Shown one piece after another: positions 16,543 through 25,158 of a DNA stretch of 64,000 bases (its first letter is position 1; each line of letters opens with the position of its first letter). The position numbers were made by a program, and so were the translations under genes. The stretch is taken from the NCBI RefSeq assembly GCF_035627495.1, contig NZ_DASPLO010000012.1, positions 1-64,000 of the forward strand, in the 5' to 3' direction. The notes under the pieces were generated by a model. It was not told where the DNA came from. It was given only the letters and a program-made list of their open reading frames with translations, and did not search any database. This DNA comes from Methylocaldum sp035627495. GTDB taxonomy: Bacteria > Pseudomonadota > Gammaproteobacteria > Methylococcales > Methylococcaceae.

Positions 16543-17561
16543 CGTTTCTCGTAATTTGCGCCGTCACGATCACAATTTCTGTGCGACCATCGCCGTGAGG
16601 TCTTGTCTCCGGTTCATGTTCTTCATCGAAAATAATGTGAGTGCCTTCTACTGTTTCTAGCCGCCGACGTTTAGGCTTCGGAATGTGCTCCGGATCAATG
16701 TCGAATGTCTCCTCCGCAATTCCCTGTTCCTTCAATTTCCGCTTTAGCGTCTTGCGAACAGGCGCATCCTCAGCAACATGTCCAAAAATAGCCGTAATCA
16801 GTGGCTCTGGATTATCAGGATCAAAACGGTGTCCACCCTGACGCAGAACATCATAGATACGATTGACCCCGCTAGTCCGAATATCGGGAGGCAGTTCAGT
16901 TCGATGTTCTTTGAAGGTCTGCTTAAATGCCTCTACCACCTTACCGCTCATGTCTTCGGGTGAGTTCACACGGCGCGCCTCAAGAAATCCTTGAAAGTAA
17001 TCAGAAATATGGGCCGGTTCACTTCTATCACGCACGACGATCTTGCCGCCTTGACCATCCGTAAGACGAACTAGAGCAATTTTTTGCATAGCCTCGGCCT
17101 TTACGCACGAAGCTTTCGCGAAATCGTTCTAGGCGCGGTACTTGAGGCCCATCTGTATCGTTCAATACATAACGAACAACATCTTCATTATCGTATTTAA
17201 TAAGCGCATAGATTGTCTCGCCATCCCCCACGCTCAATTCGAAAACGAAGAATACCCCCATGCTCATCGTGCGAGAAAGGTGTAATCTCTGGAAATCTCT
17301 AGCTAAATTCTGAGTGTGCTCAGTAAAAACACCTTCATTCTTAGCGATTAAGCGCAGGATACGTTCAGCATTTGACAGTGGCTTAAACTCAAAGAGATTG
17401 CCCCGCAAAGCGGATTTCACGCGCTCTAAAAAGAAATCGGTATGCTGCGGAGGAGCAATCTCCTCGAGCAATATCGGTTCTTCGAGAGACTTACCAACCA
17501 CATGGAAGATCATCCGTCTGATCGACAGCGCTTCCTTCTCTTCATCTGTCAATAAACTCAT
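16508..17561 (-). pseudogene. NdpA/YejK-type nucleoid-associated protein, split by a +1 frameshift
   Basis: Two minus-strand frames together make one NdpA (NA37) family protein of about 350 residues. The first (17561 to 17028) holds the N-terminal part: NLFEFKPLSNAERIL, ARDFQRLHLSR, GVFFVFELSVGDGETIYALIKYDNEDVVRYV. The second (ATG 17089 to 16508) carries the C-terminal part: MQKIALVRLTDGQGG, ISDYFQGFLEARR, FKEHRTELP, FDIDPEHIPKPKRRR. They join if one T at 17090 is skipped. NdpA proteins bind the nucleoid; some are found in defence loci. The frames might also be two proteins, since an ATG sits exactly at the break. Confidence 0.75.
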
Positions 17562-17875
17562 TCGCCCCCCTTGTCAGCCTCGACTACTCCCAAAACGCCC
17601 AGATTCACGGCTATTTTTCTATTGATTAAAAAATAATTATCGACAACACAAATAATATACAACGCTGGGCTCGAGCGGGTATGAGTGAACAGCCTTTCTG
17701 CTGTTTTTGCTAGTTCCCAAGCGGGAGCTTAGAAATCAGCAAAAGCCGTGGCCTTCGCCGCAGATTCCCGTGCAAGTGGCAAGGCGCGTAATTGCTGCCG
17801 CCTTCAAAGCAGGCGCTCCTCGAAAGCGGGTGCGTAGCGCCTGCTGAAATGTTTATTTGAGCGGAAAGGAAACGT
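17562..17875. other. AT-rich intergenic region between divergent genes
   Basis: These 314 bases separate the NdpA-like gene (minus) from the 738-residue gene (plus). The part next to the NdpA gene (about 17600-17670) is very AT-rich and would hold its promoter. GGAAAGGA before 17876 serves the plus gene. No gene or structured RNA was seen. Confidence 0.5.
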
Positions 17876-20092
17876 ATGAAAGCTGTCAGGTGCATCCTGC
17901 TTGTTTTGTTGGCGGCCATGGCTCCCGCGGTGTTGGCGGAACCCGGGAAGCGCGAATGCCGGTTCCCGGAGGACCCGTCTTATCCGGGGAACATTTTCGA
18001 GCCGCCGGCATGGCCTGTGACGGACCTCGAAACGTACGCGCGAGGTCGGCTAGGCGTGATCAAGCCGACCTACGATCATTTTTACCTGTTCATCGCCTAT
18101 CGAAGCTTGGCTGGCTTGCCGATCACGCAGAACGACATAGAACGGCTCCGTCCCCACGATCCCTGCTGGTACACGGATGCACGCGCATTCTTCCACTATG
18201 AACCGACTGCCGAGGATAAATTCCAGTCTGCCTTGAGCAGCTGGCTGGATGTGCGGGCAAAGGTCGGCGCGCTTCCCGAAGTTCCGACGATCGAAGCCCG
18301 TGCGTCTCACCCTGAATACAGCTTCGTGGAATTTCTGAATTGTCACGCGGATGCGTTCAGAAACGCGGCCACGGTATTGAACAGCCTCTTGTCGACCTAT
18401 GGGCAAAGCCCGGAAGTGCTCGACTGGGTTAAAGCTCAGGATCAGGTATTCGCCAATTGTGCGGCGCCGTCCGGTCAGCCTGCCGATGCGCCCGCGTCCG
18501 CGCCGAAATGGTTACGGCTGGATCGGGACTATCAAAAGGCCGCCGCTTATTTTTATGCCGGACGATATGACGAGGCGGTCAAGCAATTCGACGCCATTGC
18601 CATGACCGCCGATTCGCCATGGCGCGAAATTGCTCCCTATCTGGCGGCTCGTGCCGTTATCCGGTCGACCACCACTCAACAGCCGCCACAAGGCGGCTCC
18701 CTAGATCCCCAGAAGCTGGCCGAGGCCGAATCCCGCCTGAAAGCACTCCTGGACAAACCCGTCGGAGATGAACTGCGCAAGGACGTTGGGCGATTGCTGC
18801 AGTTCGTACAGCTTCGAACGCGACCGGACGAAGTTTTGCGTCGTCTCGACAGCGAACTGACGGCAAGCGAACTGCCGGATTTGATCGGGCAGGATGTGAC
18901 CGACTATTGGATGGCCTACACCAAAGGGGAAGGCGAGGAATCGCCGTTGCCGTTCGCGTCGTGGTTGTCGGCCATGCGTCGTGGCAGTGACGCGGCCGGA
19001 GCTATCGAGCGGTGGCGGGAGAATCGTCAGTTACCTTGGTTGGTTGCCGCACTTCAATCGGCCGGGCCGGACACTCCCGGACTCGATGGAATCCTGGCCG
19101 ATGCGGAAAAAATCCCTCCAGGCTCGGCTGCCTATTTGACGGTGCGGTATCACTTGGCGCGGCTGACCGGCGATCACGCGACAGCCATCGGTATTATCGA
19201 CGATGTACTCAAGCTGCCGAACGGATCGGTCGGCATTCAGGATTCCAACGCGTTTAGGCGCATAGGGCTCGCACGGGCCGCAACGATCGCCGAGTTCGCC
19301 CGCTTCGCCCCTCGCACCAGTGCCATGTCGATATATGGGATTCCTCCCACGATCGACAGCGACTCGGTACGCATCTTCAACGAGGGGCTTCCGCTCGATG
19401 AACTGGCGCAAATCGCAGCCATGAAGAAACTGCCGGACAAGTTTCGCCACGAGCTGACGCTAGTGGTCTGGACGCGCGCATTCGTTCTCGAACGCTGGGA
19501 TGTGCTAAGGCGATTCGCGCCCCGAATCAAACGCCTGATCCCCGAATCGGGAAATCTGGTCGACGATATGCTTCGAGGATCGAACGGAAACAGGCGCCGG
19601 GCCGTCGGTGCCATGCTGGTCGCGCGCTATCCAGGCATGGTCGGCAACATGAGCGACAAAATAACCTATTCGGTAAAGCTGGACGACTTCGCGCGGGCCA
19701 ATGTGCGTCGCTCGATGGCCCAGGATGGAGAACGAGAGAACTGGTGGTGCGGCTTTCCCTCCAGTGTTTACTGGGCCGAGATGGGCTACGAAACGAGTGC
19801 GGAAGAACCGCCTCCCAAGTTTCTCTCACGAAAGTCGATCCAGGCGCTCCGGCTGGAACGACAGAAACTGCGCGAAACTCCCAATGCTACCGATTACCTC
19901 GCCAACCTGGTTACCGCATGGGCGAGAACGGCGCCGCGCGACCCGAGATTGCCGCAGGCCTTGCACATGTTGGTACGGTCATCCCGTGGAGGGTGCGTCC
20001 GCCAATCCAACTCCGGCGCCATGTTCAGGCATCTTCATAAGTATTTCCCGGACAATCCTTGGACCAAGATCACCAAAGTTCACTACCGGTAG
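17876..20092 (+). CDS. Large exported alpha-helical protein, unknown function
   Basis: A 738-residue protein with a signal peptide (residues 1-21, VLAEPGK). No known domain was recognised with confidence. The middle has repeats resembling TPR or Sel1 helices (AAAYFYAGRYDEAVKQFDAIA at about 217-237; YHLARLTGDHATAIGIIDDVL at about 424-444), and helical stretches dominate up to about residue 580. The C-terminal part has ENWWCGF and a late basic region. It has a good ribosome site (GGAAAGGA) and no operon partner. A TPR-like periplasmic scaffold is the best guess from the sequence. Confidence 0.8.
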   Translation: MKAVRCILLVLLAAMAPAVLAEPGKRECRFPEDPSYPGNIFEPPAWPVTDLETYARGRLGVIKPTYDHFYLFIAYRSLAGLPITQNDIERLRPHDPCWYTDARAFFHYEPTAEDKFQSALSSWLDVRAKVGALPEVPTIEARASHPEYSFVEFLNCHADAFRNAATVLNSLLSTYGQSPEVLDWVKAQDQVFANCAAPSGQPADAPASAPKWLRLDRDYQKAAAYFYAGRYDEAVKQFDAIAMTADSPWREIAPYLAARAVIRSTTTQQPPQGGSLDPQKLAEAESRLKALLDKPVGDELRKDVGRLLQFVQLRTRPDEVLRRLDSELTASELPDLIGQDVTDYWMAYTKGEGEESPLPFASWLSAMRRGSDAAGAIERWRENRQLPWLVAALQSAGPDTPGLDGILADAEKIPPGSAAYLTVRYHLARLTGDHATAIGIIDDVLKLPNGSVGIQDSNAFRRIGLARAATIAEFARFAPRTSAMSIYGIPPTIDSDSVRIFNEGLPLDELAQIAAMKKLPDKFRHELTLVVWTRAFVLERWDVLRRFAPRIKRLIPESGNLVDDMLRGSNGNRRRAVGAMLVARYPGMVGNMSDKITYSVKLDDFARANVRRSMAQDGERENWWCGFPSSVYWAEMGYETSAEEPPPKFLSRKSIQALRLERQKLRETPNATDYLANLVTAWARTAPRDPRLPQALHMLVRSSRGGCVRQSNSGAMFRHLHKYFPDNPWTKITKVHYR

Positions 20093-20135
20093 GCATTCCA
20101 GCGGCACGCGCGCCCACTCCATGGCTCGATGAGTT

Positions 20136-20270
20136 TCAATCCAGGGTATAGAGAAATCCGGCGATATTCCTTGCATCCTGTTCGGTCATGCCCGGGTTGG
20201 GCATGGCGGTGAGCGGGTCTGCGTCCGGCGGGTTCAGAAGCCAGTGGAAAGTGAATACGGCTGGGCCGAG
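20136..20270 (-). pseudogene. Cytochrome c C-terminal fragment
   Basis: A minus-strand fragment ending at TGA (20136-20138) reads NPPDADPLTAMPNPGMTEQDARN and then a segment ending FLYTLD. This is the close counterpart of the end of the intact cytochrome at 55057-55458 (DPPSVDPLTAMPN, DARNLASFLYTLQ). The CXXCH haem site and start are absent. It shows that a cytochrome gene of the xox-operon type was once copied here and lost its 5' part. Confidence 0.75.
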
Positions 20271-20363
20271 AAACGAACCGCAGCGATTACACAGCCGGCT
20301 TCATAATAATGGCTATATTTGTAAACTCACCTGCGGTGCTGACCTATCCGTTTCGGAGAAAAA

Positions 20364-20849
20364 ATGATGAGCACATCCAATATGCTGATGCTATCCGTCG
20401 CTTTGACCGTTTGCTGCCTCGGCGCAGCAGTGGCGGATGAAGGAAAGGACGAGTCTGGAAAGGGAAAGGACAGGTACTACTTAGAGAAGGACTGGAAGGA
20501 TAAGAAACACCGGGATGTTGAGAAGGACTGGAAGGATGATGGGCGTGGCTCTTACTTCCACGAGCATGGCTACACCCGTCTTGATATCCCTCCTGGACAT
20601 TATCCTCCGCCGGGCGAGTGCCGCATCTGGTATCCGGATCGACCCGCCGGACACCAGCCCCCTCCCGGCAAGTGCTATCGGTTGCGCACCAAGGTTCCGC
20701 CGGGTGCCTGGCTCATCCGTCATCCGGAAGATAATGCCGAGCATGTCCATGTGATTGTCTATGACGACTATCGCCGCGGTGCCATCCGGGTAATCGGAGA
20801 GTTCGATATCGGTACGGGCGTATTTGTGGACATTGTCGTGGATAGATGA
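20364..20849 (+). CDS. Small exported protein with PPGECR repeats
   Basis: A 161-residue exported protein. Signal peptide to about residue 25 (GAAVADEG), a charged Lys/Asp/Glu-rich linker (KDWKDKKHRDVEKDWKDD is a near repeat), then Pro-rich motifs PPGHYPPPGECRIWYPDRP and AGHQPPPGKCYRL, two copies of a P-P-G-x-C-R/Y-x-L/W unit. Proteins with this unit occur in gammaproteobacteria, function unknown. ATG 20364 and 20367 are both possible. It stands alone. Confidence 0.7.
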   Translation: MMSTSNMLMLSVALTVCCLGAAVADEGKDESGKGKDRYYLEKDWKDKKHRDVEKDWKDDGRGSYFHEHGYTRLDIPPGHYPPPGECRIWYPDRPAGHQPPPGKCYRLRTKVPPGAWLIRHPEDNAEHVHVIVYDDYRRGAIRVIGEFDIGTGVFVDIVVDR

Positions 20850-21073
20850 TGCTCGACCCTGAACGGCTGCTCCTTTACACCGAGAAGTCATTCGCAAGCG
20901 GCTCATTAAGGAAACACGTCATCAACCCTCCCTTTTGACTTCGATCCCATCTTTTAAAAATTGAAGGACCGCTTCTGGCGGATCTGAAAAACGGCTTTTC
21001 TACAGCTTCGCTAGGTGTCGCGAAGGAACACAGAGGCATGGGTGACCGTCCTACAAGGAGGAGGATAGAACCA

Positions 21074-21886
21074 ATGGAACGTGTCAACCTCAACGGTGTG
21101 GACCTTGAATATGACGTGCAGGGCGCGGGGGAGCCGTTGCTGCTGATTCATGGCAGTATCTTCGCGGATGCGTTTTTCCCCCTGCTTGTCGAGCCCCGTA
21201 TCGCCAACAACTATCGCGTGATCTCGTATCACCGCCGCGGCTTTGCGGGCAGCACCCATGCCGGAGACCCATTCACGATAGAGCAGCAGGCCGCTGATGG
21301 CCGTGCCCTGCTCCGACACCTCGGCATTCCCCGAGCGCATATCGCCGGGCACTCCTATGGTGCCGCCATCGCGCTGCAGTGGGCGCTCGACGCTCCCGCA
21401 GAGGTGCAGAGCCTGGCACTTCTTGAGCCCCCACTCGTCGCGTCGGCTCCCTCAGGACCGACGTTCTGGGAAGAGATTGCGTCCGTCCGGGCGATGTATG
21501 AACGCGGGGACAAGGCGGGGGCGACCGATGCCTTCTGTGCTGGGGTGGCGGGACCAGAGTATCGTCAGGTCATCGACACGGTCTTGCCGTCTGGCGCGTT
21601 TGAGTTGGCGGTTACTGATCTCGACACCTTTTTCCAAGTCGAACTGCCAGCCTTGCACCAGTGGCGGTTCACCGCCGAGGAGGCCACGCGCATCCGACAA
21701 CCCGTGCTATCGGTTGTTGGTAGCGAGACCGAGCCGGTCTTCAGAGAGAGCCATGCGCTGATCCAGCAGTGGATGCCACACGCCGAGATCCTGGTGGTGC
21801 CGCAGGCGACCCACGCGCTCCAGATGATGAATGCAAGCGGGGTTGCCGATGGCCTGGCACGTTTTTTCACCCTACACAAGCTATAA
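21074..21886 (+). CDS. Alpha/beta hydrolase
   Basis: A 270-residue alpha/beta-hydrolase. Oxyanion region LLIHGSIFAD, nucleophile elbow GHSYGAA (Ser about 96), a late acidic residue in VVGSETEPVF and His in QATHALQM complete a catalytic triad layout. The sequence resembles haloalkane/ester hydrolases of the proline-iminopeptidase-like group; the substrate is unknown. ATG 21074 is chosen over an upstream in-frame start at 21038 because AAGGAGGAGGAT at 21055-21066 fits it. It is a stand-alone gene. Confidence 0.85.
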   Translation: MERVNLNGVDLEYDVQGAGEPLLLIHGSIFADAFFPLLVEPRIANNYRVISYHRRGFAGSTHAGDPFTIEQQAADGRALLRHLGIPRAHIAGHSYGAAIALQWALDAPAEVQSLALLEPPLVASAPSGPTFWEEIASVRAMYERGDKAGATDAFCAGVAGPEYRQVIDTVLPSGAFELAVTDLDTFFQVELPALHQWRFTAEEATRIRQPVLSVVGSETEPVFRESHALIQQWMPHAEILVVPQATHALQMMNASGVADGLARFFTLHKL

Positions 21887-22094
21887 GGAGCTCGACCGTC
21901 AAGTGGAGGGTGTTCGTCCGGTGGAGATCCAGACCGGCGGTTGAGAATCCTACAGCGCGTTACCTGACGAAGGCAGGCAAGCGGCGCTCTCAGCGTCGGC
22001 TGCCTCCTGCTTTCGGGCGCACCTGATGCCCGGCGTTATGCTCCCGCTGATCCTCCGCTTTGCAACCAGCCGTTCACTTGTATTTGTTAACTGG

Positions 22095-22240
22095 CAGGTC
22101 GTGGCCGAATGCGGTCCATCCAAGGCTGGAATGACGTTAAGCCGCAAAGATCTAACCTGCTCATCAGAAGCCGAACATCCATTTCCCGGTCCAACTGCCG
22201 CTGCGGGACGACCGGTGCGGCGGTTGGATCGGTAAGGTCC
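22095..22240 (-). pseudogene. RES-toxin C-terminal fragment
   Basis: Minus-strand relic related to the intact RES toxin at 40784. Its reading ends with PQRQLDREM, matching LQRQLDRES there, and the flanking DNA is similar too (GGCCGAATGCGGTCC, GCCGCAAAGATC on the plus strand at both sites). Only the end and 3' flank survive. This marks a copied or moved toxin module. Confidence 0.7.
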
Positions 22241-22257
22241 GGGTTTAGCTGATGGTT

Positions 22258-22377
22258 TGATAAGGCTTCTTTAGCGAGCGCCTGTTCGGGAAAGGCACCC
22301 AGCACCTTCCTGTCCGCCGTCATGAGAGGTAACTGCGACCTCCGGGCAAGCCACACGAATTCGCAGTCGTAAGCGCT
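22258..22377 (-). pseudogene. PIN-domain (VapC-like) toxin C-terminal fragment
   Basis: On the minus strand, 22377 onwards reads SAYDCEFVWLARRSQLPLM then TADRKVLGAFPE, the C-terminal half of a PIN/VapC RNase (Y-D-x-E-x-V-x-L-A-x, followed by L-x-T-x-D-x-K). The N-terminal acidic residues and any antitoxin are missing. It runs directly into the RES fragment, so two toxin relics are fused. Confidence 0.65.
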
Positions 22378-22620
22378 GCAGCCGGTTTTTGAATGGTCCT
22401 GATTCAGCTTTCACGGCAATATGTGATTCACACATACCGGAATATGTAAAAAAGGTATGCAAAATTGCGTATTGGAAGACTATAGGCTTTTCGTAACTAT
22501 GGTACTCGGACTGAAAATCCGAGTATGGTGATTAAGAGCTGGATTGGGTATCAAGAGCGTCCCGAACATTTTTCAATTATGGAAAGGATCGCTCGCAAAT
22601 CATTAACCGGGAGGAAGACC

Positions 22621-22842
22621 ATGGAAAGAATCATTCAATCTCGTGACACAAGATCCAAAGCCAAGCAAATTTCATTGCTTTGGGCCAAGTGGCTTAGAAA
22701 AAACGGCAAGGAAGTTAAACGGGCCCAGCGAGTAGCGTTTGAATCGGATCTGGATTCCTTCTTGCGAAAGTATCCGGATTATTGGGGCGGGAATGAGATC
22801 GAGATGCGCTTAAACCCTATATCTACCGAGCATAATAATTGA
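22621..22842 (+). CDS. Small basic protein, unknown
   Basis: A 73-residue protein starting at ATG 22621, well placed behind GGGAGGAAG at 22609-22617; longer upstream starts lack a ribosome site. It is basic and helical (RSKAKQISLLWAKWLRKNGKEVKRAQR), with WGGNEIEMRLNP near the end. A short stem (22503-22510 with 22518-22525) precedes it. No family recognised. It is flanked by toxin relics and is AT-richer than the surrounding genes. Confidence 0.5.
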   Translation: MERIIQSRDTRSKAKQISLLWAKWLRKNGKEVKRAQRVAFESDLDSFLRKYPDYWGGNEIEMRLNPISTEHNN

Positions 22843-22977
22843 ACGATCCTCGACTTTAAATCAGGAATATTCCAGTTGAAAACCCGAATATTCCTAAGCG
22901 GCGGTCCGTGTAAATCTCCGCCGAGTACAACTACCGAGGAATAAATTTCGTTAAGACTCGTTTTAATTATCGGCCGG

Positions 22978-23943
22978 TTAATTGCGAAAATTTTGGGTCA
23001 CCATCAAGCCGCGCACGCCGCCATCCATGATGCCGATGCCGATACGCCCGAATTGCGGTCGCAAGATATTCGCGCGGTGTCCGGGTGAGTTCATCAGGCC
23101 GGTGTGCGCGAGGTGAATGCTGGGGGCGAGGGCCAGGTTTTCACCAGCGATCAGAAAGCGCACCTTGGATTCGCGCATCCGGTCAAATGGGCTTTTGTCT
23201 TCCGGGGTGTAATGAGAAAAATAACTGCGCGTGAACATGTCGGCCGAATGGCCTCGGGCGACTTCGGTCAAGGCGGGGTCAAGCTTAAGCGGCGAGAGTC
23301 CGGCCGCGGCACGTTCACGGTTGACGTATTCAAGCATTTGTTTTTCAAGCACGGGTCTCGGCTGAGGGGTTTCGACTTTAAACGGCAACGGAATGTGCTC
23401 GTTCGATTCCGGGTAAATCGTGATCCGACGATTCAGCGTATGGGTGAGCGCATCCTCGAAAATCGGCATCAGGGCCGTTGTCAGTCTTTCGGCCAAGACA
23501 GCGAAGCGGTTGGCCGTCACGCTTTCGCGGGCGTCTTCGCGTAACTGGCCGGGCAGCGGCACAACAAACAACAAAGCGGCGGCAATGGCTGCCGTTATGA
23601 GCCCGTTGGTCAATCCCGGGAGTGTGCCGAGAAGGCGATTGAGGAGCCGTCGGTGAATATCGCGTGGCAAGCGTTTAAGCAGCGCATTCCCGAGCAGCCG
23701 AATCGTCAAGCTGGTAAGCAGAACAACCAGAAAAAACGCGGCAGGTTGCCGCCACACTTCGGATAAGCCCGTTTCCGAAGCCAGCAAACCCGCCACCGGT
23801 TGATAAAAGAACCAGCCCGCGAGCAAGCTGCCCAACCAGCGCAGAAGATTGAGAAAACCCAAGATAAAACCACGCCGCCATCCGCCCCAGACGCTGAGCA
23901 GAATCAGCAGAAAGAGAACAACGTCGATTACGTTAAAGACCAT
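22978..23943 (-). CDS. CvpA-like membrane domain fused to a CAP (SCP/PR1) domain
   Basis: A 321-residue fusion. The first 165 residues are a CvpA-like four-helix membrane domain (DVVLFLLILLSVWGGWRRGFI, LRWLGSLLAGWFFY). A linker and residues about 195-320 form a CAP domain: MLEYVNRERAAAGLSPLKLDP, HSADMFTRSYFSHYTP, AGENLALAP and MNSPGHRANIL contain the conserved His and Glu residues. The CAP part would face the periplasm. CvpA proteins act in colicin V production or envelope stress; CAP domains are secreted and of mixed function. The fusion occurs in a few proteobacteria. It is monocistronic. Confidence 0.88.
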   Translation of the reverse strand: MVFNVIDVVLFLLILLSVWGGWRRGFILGFLNLLRWLGSLLAGWFFYQPVAGLLASETGLSEVWRQPAAFFLVVLLTSLTIRLLGNALLKRLPRDIHRRLLNRLLGTLPGLTNGLITAAIAAALLFVVPLPGQLREDARESVTANRFAVLAERLTTALMPIFEDALTHTLNRRITIYPESNEHIPLPFKVETPQPRPVLEKQMLEYVNRERAAAGLSPLKLDPALTEVARGHSADMFTRSYFSHYTPEDKSPFDRMRESKVRFLIAGENLALAPSIHLAHTGLMNSPGHRANILRPQFGRIGIGIMDGGVRGLMVTQNFRN

Positions 23944-24166
23944 GTCGACAATCCCGTTACCGGCAAATGCAACTTAGATGTGCGTGGTGGCTGGCCTATC
24001 CAGTGCCTATCGCTGAATTTATCGACCATGCTGGCGCCCCACACGGGCTGTGCGGTAGTCCAGCGACGGTAAGATGTTTCGGCGTTGTCAAAGACGGACT
24101 AATCCGCTCCGGGGCAGTTGTCGATGCCTTATAATGCGCGCCCCAACTTATTTTTTGAGCGGAATC

Positions 24167-24508
24167 ATGTCCACTATCCCAGCTTGCCCCCAGTGCACTT
24201 TAGAGAACACCTACCCGGACGGCGACAACTATGTTTGCGCCGACTGCGGCCATGAATGGCCGATGAAGCAGACCACAGATTCAGATGACGATGCAGGTGC
24301 GGTAGTAAGGGATGCCAACGGCAACGTGCTGGCCGACGGCGACACGGTCGTGCTGATCAAAGACCTGAAAGTTAAGGGATCGTCCATCACGCTGAAAATG
24401 GGCACCAAGGTTAAGAGTATCCGTTTGGTCGGCGGCGATCACGAAGTGGACTGCAAGATGGATACCGGTAATTTCATGCTGAAGGCCTGCTTTTTGAAGA
24501 AGGTCTGA
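24167..24508 (+). CDS. PhnA/YjdM zinc-ribbon protein
   Basis: A 113-residue protein with an N-terminal zinc ribbon (CPQCTLENTYPDGDNYVCADCGHEW) and the PhnA C-terminal domain (GNVLADGDTVVLIKDLKVKGSS, KSIRLVGGDHEVDCKMD). Despite its name, PhnA family members have no proven phosphonate role; some respond to stress. The ATG at 24167 follows GAGCGGA. It has no operon partners; dispersed palindromic repeats follow it. Confidence 0.92.
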   Translation: MSTIPACPQCTLENTYPDGDNYVCADCGHEWPMKQTTDSDDDAGAVVRDANGNVLADGDTVVLIKDLKVKGSSITLKMGTKVKSIRLVGGDHEVDCKMDTGNFMLKACFLKKV

Positions 24509-24544
24509 TAGACCGCCTCTGACCGGATGTGGTCCATCCAAGAG

Positions 24545-24745
24545 CACGGTAGGCTGGGTCGAGGAACGAGACCCAGCATTATTAAGGACCGCAGATGCCG
24601 GATTGCGCTGGGATTTCGCAAAGCTTCATCCCAGCCTACGGGCTTAGCACGGTAGGCTGGGATGAAGCTTTGCGAAATCCCAGCGTTAACCCTCCCAGAC
24701 CGGGAATAAACGCTGGGTTTTCCAACTCAGCCTACGGTGCTGACG
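24545..24745. repeat. Dispersed palindromic repeat cluster
   Basis: Two arms of 34 bases (24606-24639 and 24652-24685) are exact reverse complements with a 12-base loop; both contain GGCTGGGAT. Just before, GTAGGCTGGGTCGAGGAACGAG-type words, and after it CGCTGGGTTTTCC, extend the same repeat family. A related GGCTGAGTTGGTAAACCCAGC-type copy occurs near 63371. No coding content. A DNA hairpin this strong can act as a transcription stop, but no T-run follows. Confidence 0.75.
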
Positions 24746-24785
24746 GATATCCCGAAAACAAGTCTTCCGATCCTGAAGTGAACCT

Positions 24786-24958
24786 CTAATCCATGGCCAA
24801 GCAACAATCGAACAGACTCGGCAACGGTCGTTCTCCAGCGCTCTCAAGCTGACTTCTAAATGATCTTCCGGGAAATCCGTGCTTTTGAAGACACGGTTGT
24901 GAAAGGCCTTCTCCCGTAGTTCGTCCTACAGGCGTTCAATCGGGTTGCGGCCAGGCTC
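24786..24958 (-). pseudogene. IS630-type transposase C-terminal fragment
   Basis: The minus-strand reading NPIERL-stop-DELREKAFHNRVF, followed by EDHLEVSLRALENDR, matches the end of IS630/Tc1-mariner-type transposases, where NPIERLWDEL contains the last catalytic Glu. The expected Trp codon is TAG and the N-terminal catalytic part is missing. Only a scar of an insertion sequence remains in this intergenic region. Confidence 0.7.
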
Positions 24959-25158
24959 TCAGAAGTCTACTGTCACGGTCGAAGCAAAATGTTTGAGGCT
25001 CCGGTAGAGAGATCAGCATGACTAATCCTGCTAAAAGCACGAAGGCGACCGTTACTCCAGTCCTTCGATATCTAACGCGCCCGCTGCGATCGAACGGCTA
25101 TGGCGGACATTCGGTTTTGAGAAGCACTTGATTGTGCCGGTTCATGGGATCGGGACAC

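Noticed and set aside
24792..25131. Whole IS630 element
   Set aside because: Only a transposase tail with an internal stop is present; no ends or N-terminal domain were found.
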